A stretch of DNA of 64,000 nt from Methanocaldococcus infernus ME. Lineage in GTDB: Archaea > AGJL01 > Methanococci > Methanococcales > Methanocaldococcaceae. How positions within the stretch are numbered: position 1 is the stretch's first letter; every line of letters starts with the position of its first letter. Location: positions 248,001 to 312,000 of the forward strand of contig NC_014122.1 in assembly GCF_000092305.1 (NCBI RefSeq), in the 5' to 3' direction. This document shows positions 63,582-64,000 of the stretch, one piece after another. Under the pieces are notes generated by a model that was not told where the DNA came from, searched no databases, and worked only from the letters and a program-made list of their open reading frames with translations. The position numbers and the translations under genes are program-made.

Positions 63582-64000
63582 ATGCTTATAAAGAAGATTG
63601 AAGAGCTAAAAAATTCTGAAGTTGCAAGAATTATAGAGGAGAGGATAAAAGAATTTAAAGCTTTTAAAGATAAACCTAATGAGGAGTGGTTTAAAGAACT
63701 TTGTTTCTGCCTTTTAACAGCCAACTCTTCAGCAGAGTTAGGAATAAAGATTCAGAAGGAAATTGATGATGGCTTTCTCTATCTAAGTCAAGAGGAACTT
63801 GAAAAAAGGTTAAGGGAGTTAGGGCATAGATTTTACAAGAAGAGAGCTGAGTATATAGTAAAAGCAAGAAAATATAAAGATAATATTAAAGATATTATTC
63901 AAAACTTTAGAGATGAAAAAAGAGGAAGAGAGTTTTTAGTTAAGCACATAAAGGGCTTGGGATATAAAGAGGCAAGTCACTTTTTAAGAAATGTTGGCTA
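63582..64000 (+). CDS. ogg: 8-oxoguanine DNA glycosylase/AP lyase, type 2 (3' end outside window)
   Basis: Removes oxidised guanine from DNA. Translated by hand: 139 residues visible, beginning MLIKKIEELKNSEVARIIEE, with FCLLTANSSAELGIKIQ and RFYKKRAEYIVKAR. The helix-hairpin-helix starts in VKHIKGLGYKEASHFLRNVG, where Lys 129 matches the catalytic Lys position of the M. jannaschii enzyme. The catalytic Asp lies beyond base 64000. The ATG directly follows the infB stop. Confidence 0.9.
   Translation, partial: MLIKKIEELKNSEVARIIEERIKEFKAFKDKPNEEWFKELCFCLLTANSSAELGIKIQKEIDDGFLYLSQEELEKRLRELGHRFYKKRAEYIVKARKYKDNIKDIIQNFRDEKRGREFLVKHIKGLGYKEASHFLRNVG

Noticed and set aside
1-64000. CRISPR arrays, insertion sequences, transposases or rRNA genes
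   Set aside because: None recognised on either strand; the only longer exact repeat noticed is the 32-bp pair.

Overview
This window comes from a hyperthermophilic hydrogenotrophic methanogen of the Methanocaldococcus group. The evidence is a complete methyl-coenzyme M reductase operon of the McrC-containing type (mcrBDCGA) followed by the full methyltransferase operon mtrEDCBAFGH, an energy-converting hydrogenase large subunit, archaeal cofactor enzymes (GTP cyclohydrolase III, ArfB, MptA, AksF), AT-rich DNA, GGTG-type Shine-Dalgarno sequences and proteins that closely resemble M. jannaschii ones from memory. Gene packing is extreme, which suggests a reduced genome such as that of M. infernus; the species is an inference.

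Layout: 1-3679 holds tRNA/protein modification and RNA repair genes (taw1 fragment, dph6, trmJ-like, rtcA, archease). 3666-5180 holds mobA, a PD-(D/E)XK nuclease-like gene and a small unknown gene. 5202-15273 is the mtr and mcr methanogenesis core. 15370-20223 carries ilvB, aksF (coenzyme B), a UPF0104 membrane protein and trpD. 20211-23871 is one tight operon (arfB, phoU-like, trmY, gch3, Dus-like barrel). 23890-29456 carries tatD, nnr, a PHP phosphoesterase, a SpoIIM-like membrane protein, aIF2-beta, fen1 and dut.

29499-39095 is the most accessory-looking part: a very AT-rich multi-spanning membrane protein next to two tRNA genes (Arg-UCU, Glu-UUC), pcm, truA, a phnDCE-type phosphonate/phosphite transporter with unusual composition, and a nickel/cobalt transporter operon bracketed by a perfect 32-bp direct repeat. 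39076-46339 has lipid reductase with its own ferredoxin, a KaiC-like ATPase, gatD, and a three-gene Tad/GspE-type pilus motor. 46325-51332 is an information-processing operon (repeat protein, divergent Orc1/Cdc6-like ATPase, mptA, ATP-grasp, tfe, HD protein). 51435-60902 holds SagB-type nitroreductase, U32 protein, pyrD, ehbN, Toprim protein, rqcH, trpA, FAH protein, argF. 61002-64000 is infB, interrupted in its P-loop by a 254-residue intein without an endonuclease motif, then the start of ogg.

Structurally, all eight convergent gene pairs overlap at their 3' ends (8-39 nt), and several divergent pairs are separated by only 18-42 nt, two of them with their Shine-Dalgarno sequences forming a shared palindrome. 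No CRISPR array, insertion sequence or transposase was seen. No gene-free stretch exceeds about 240 nt. Locus names of M. jannaschii (MJ numbers) given below are recollections, not search results.
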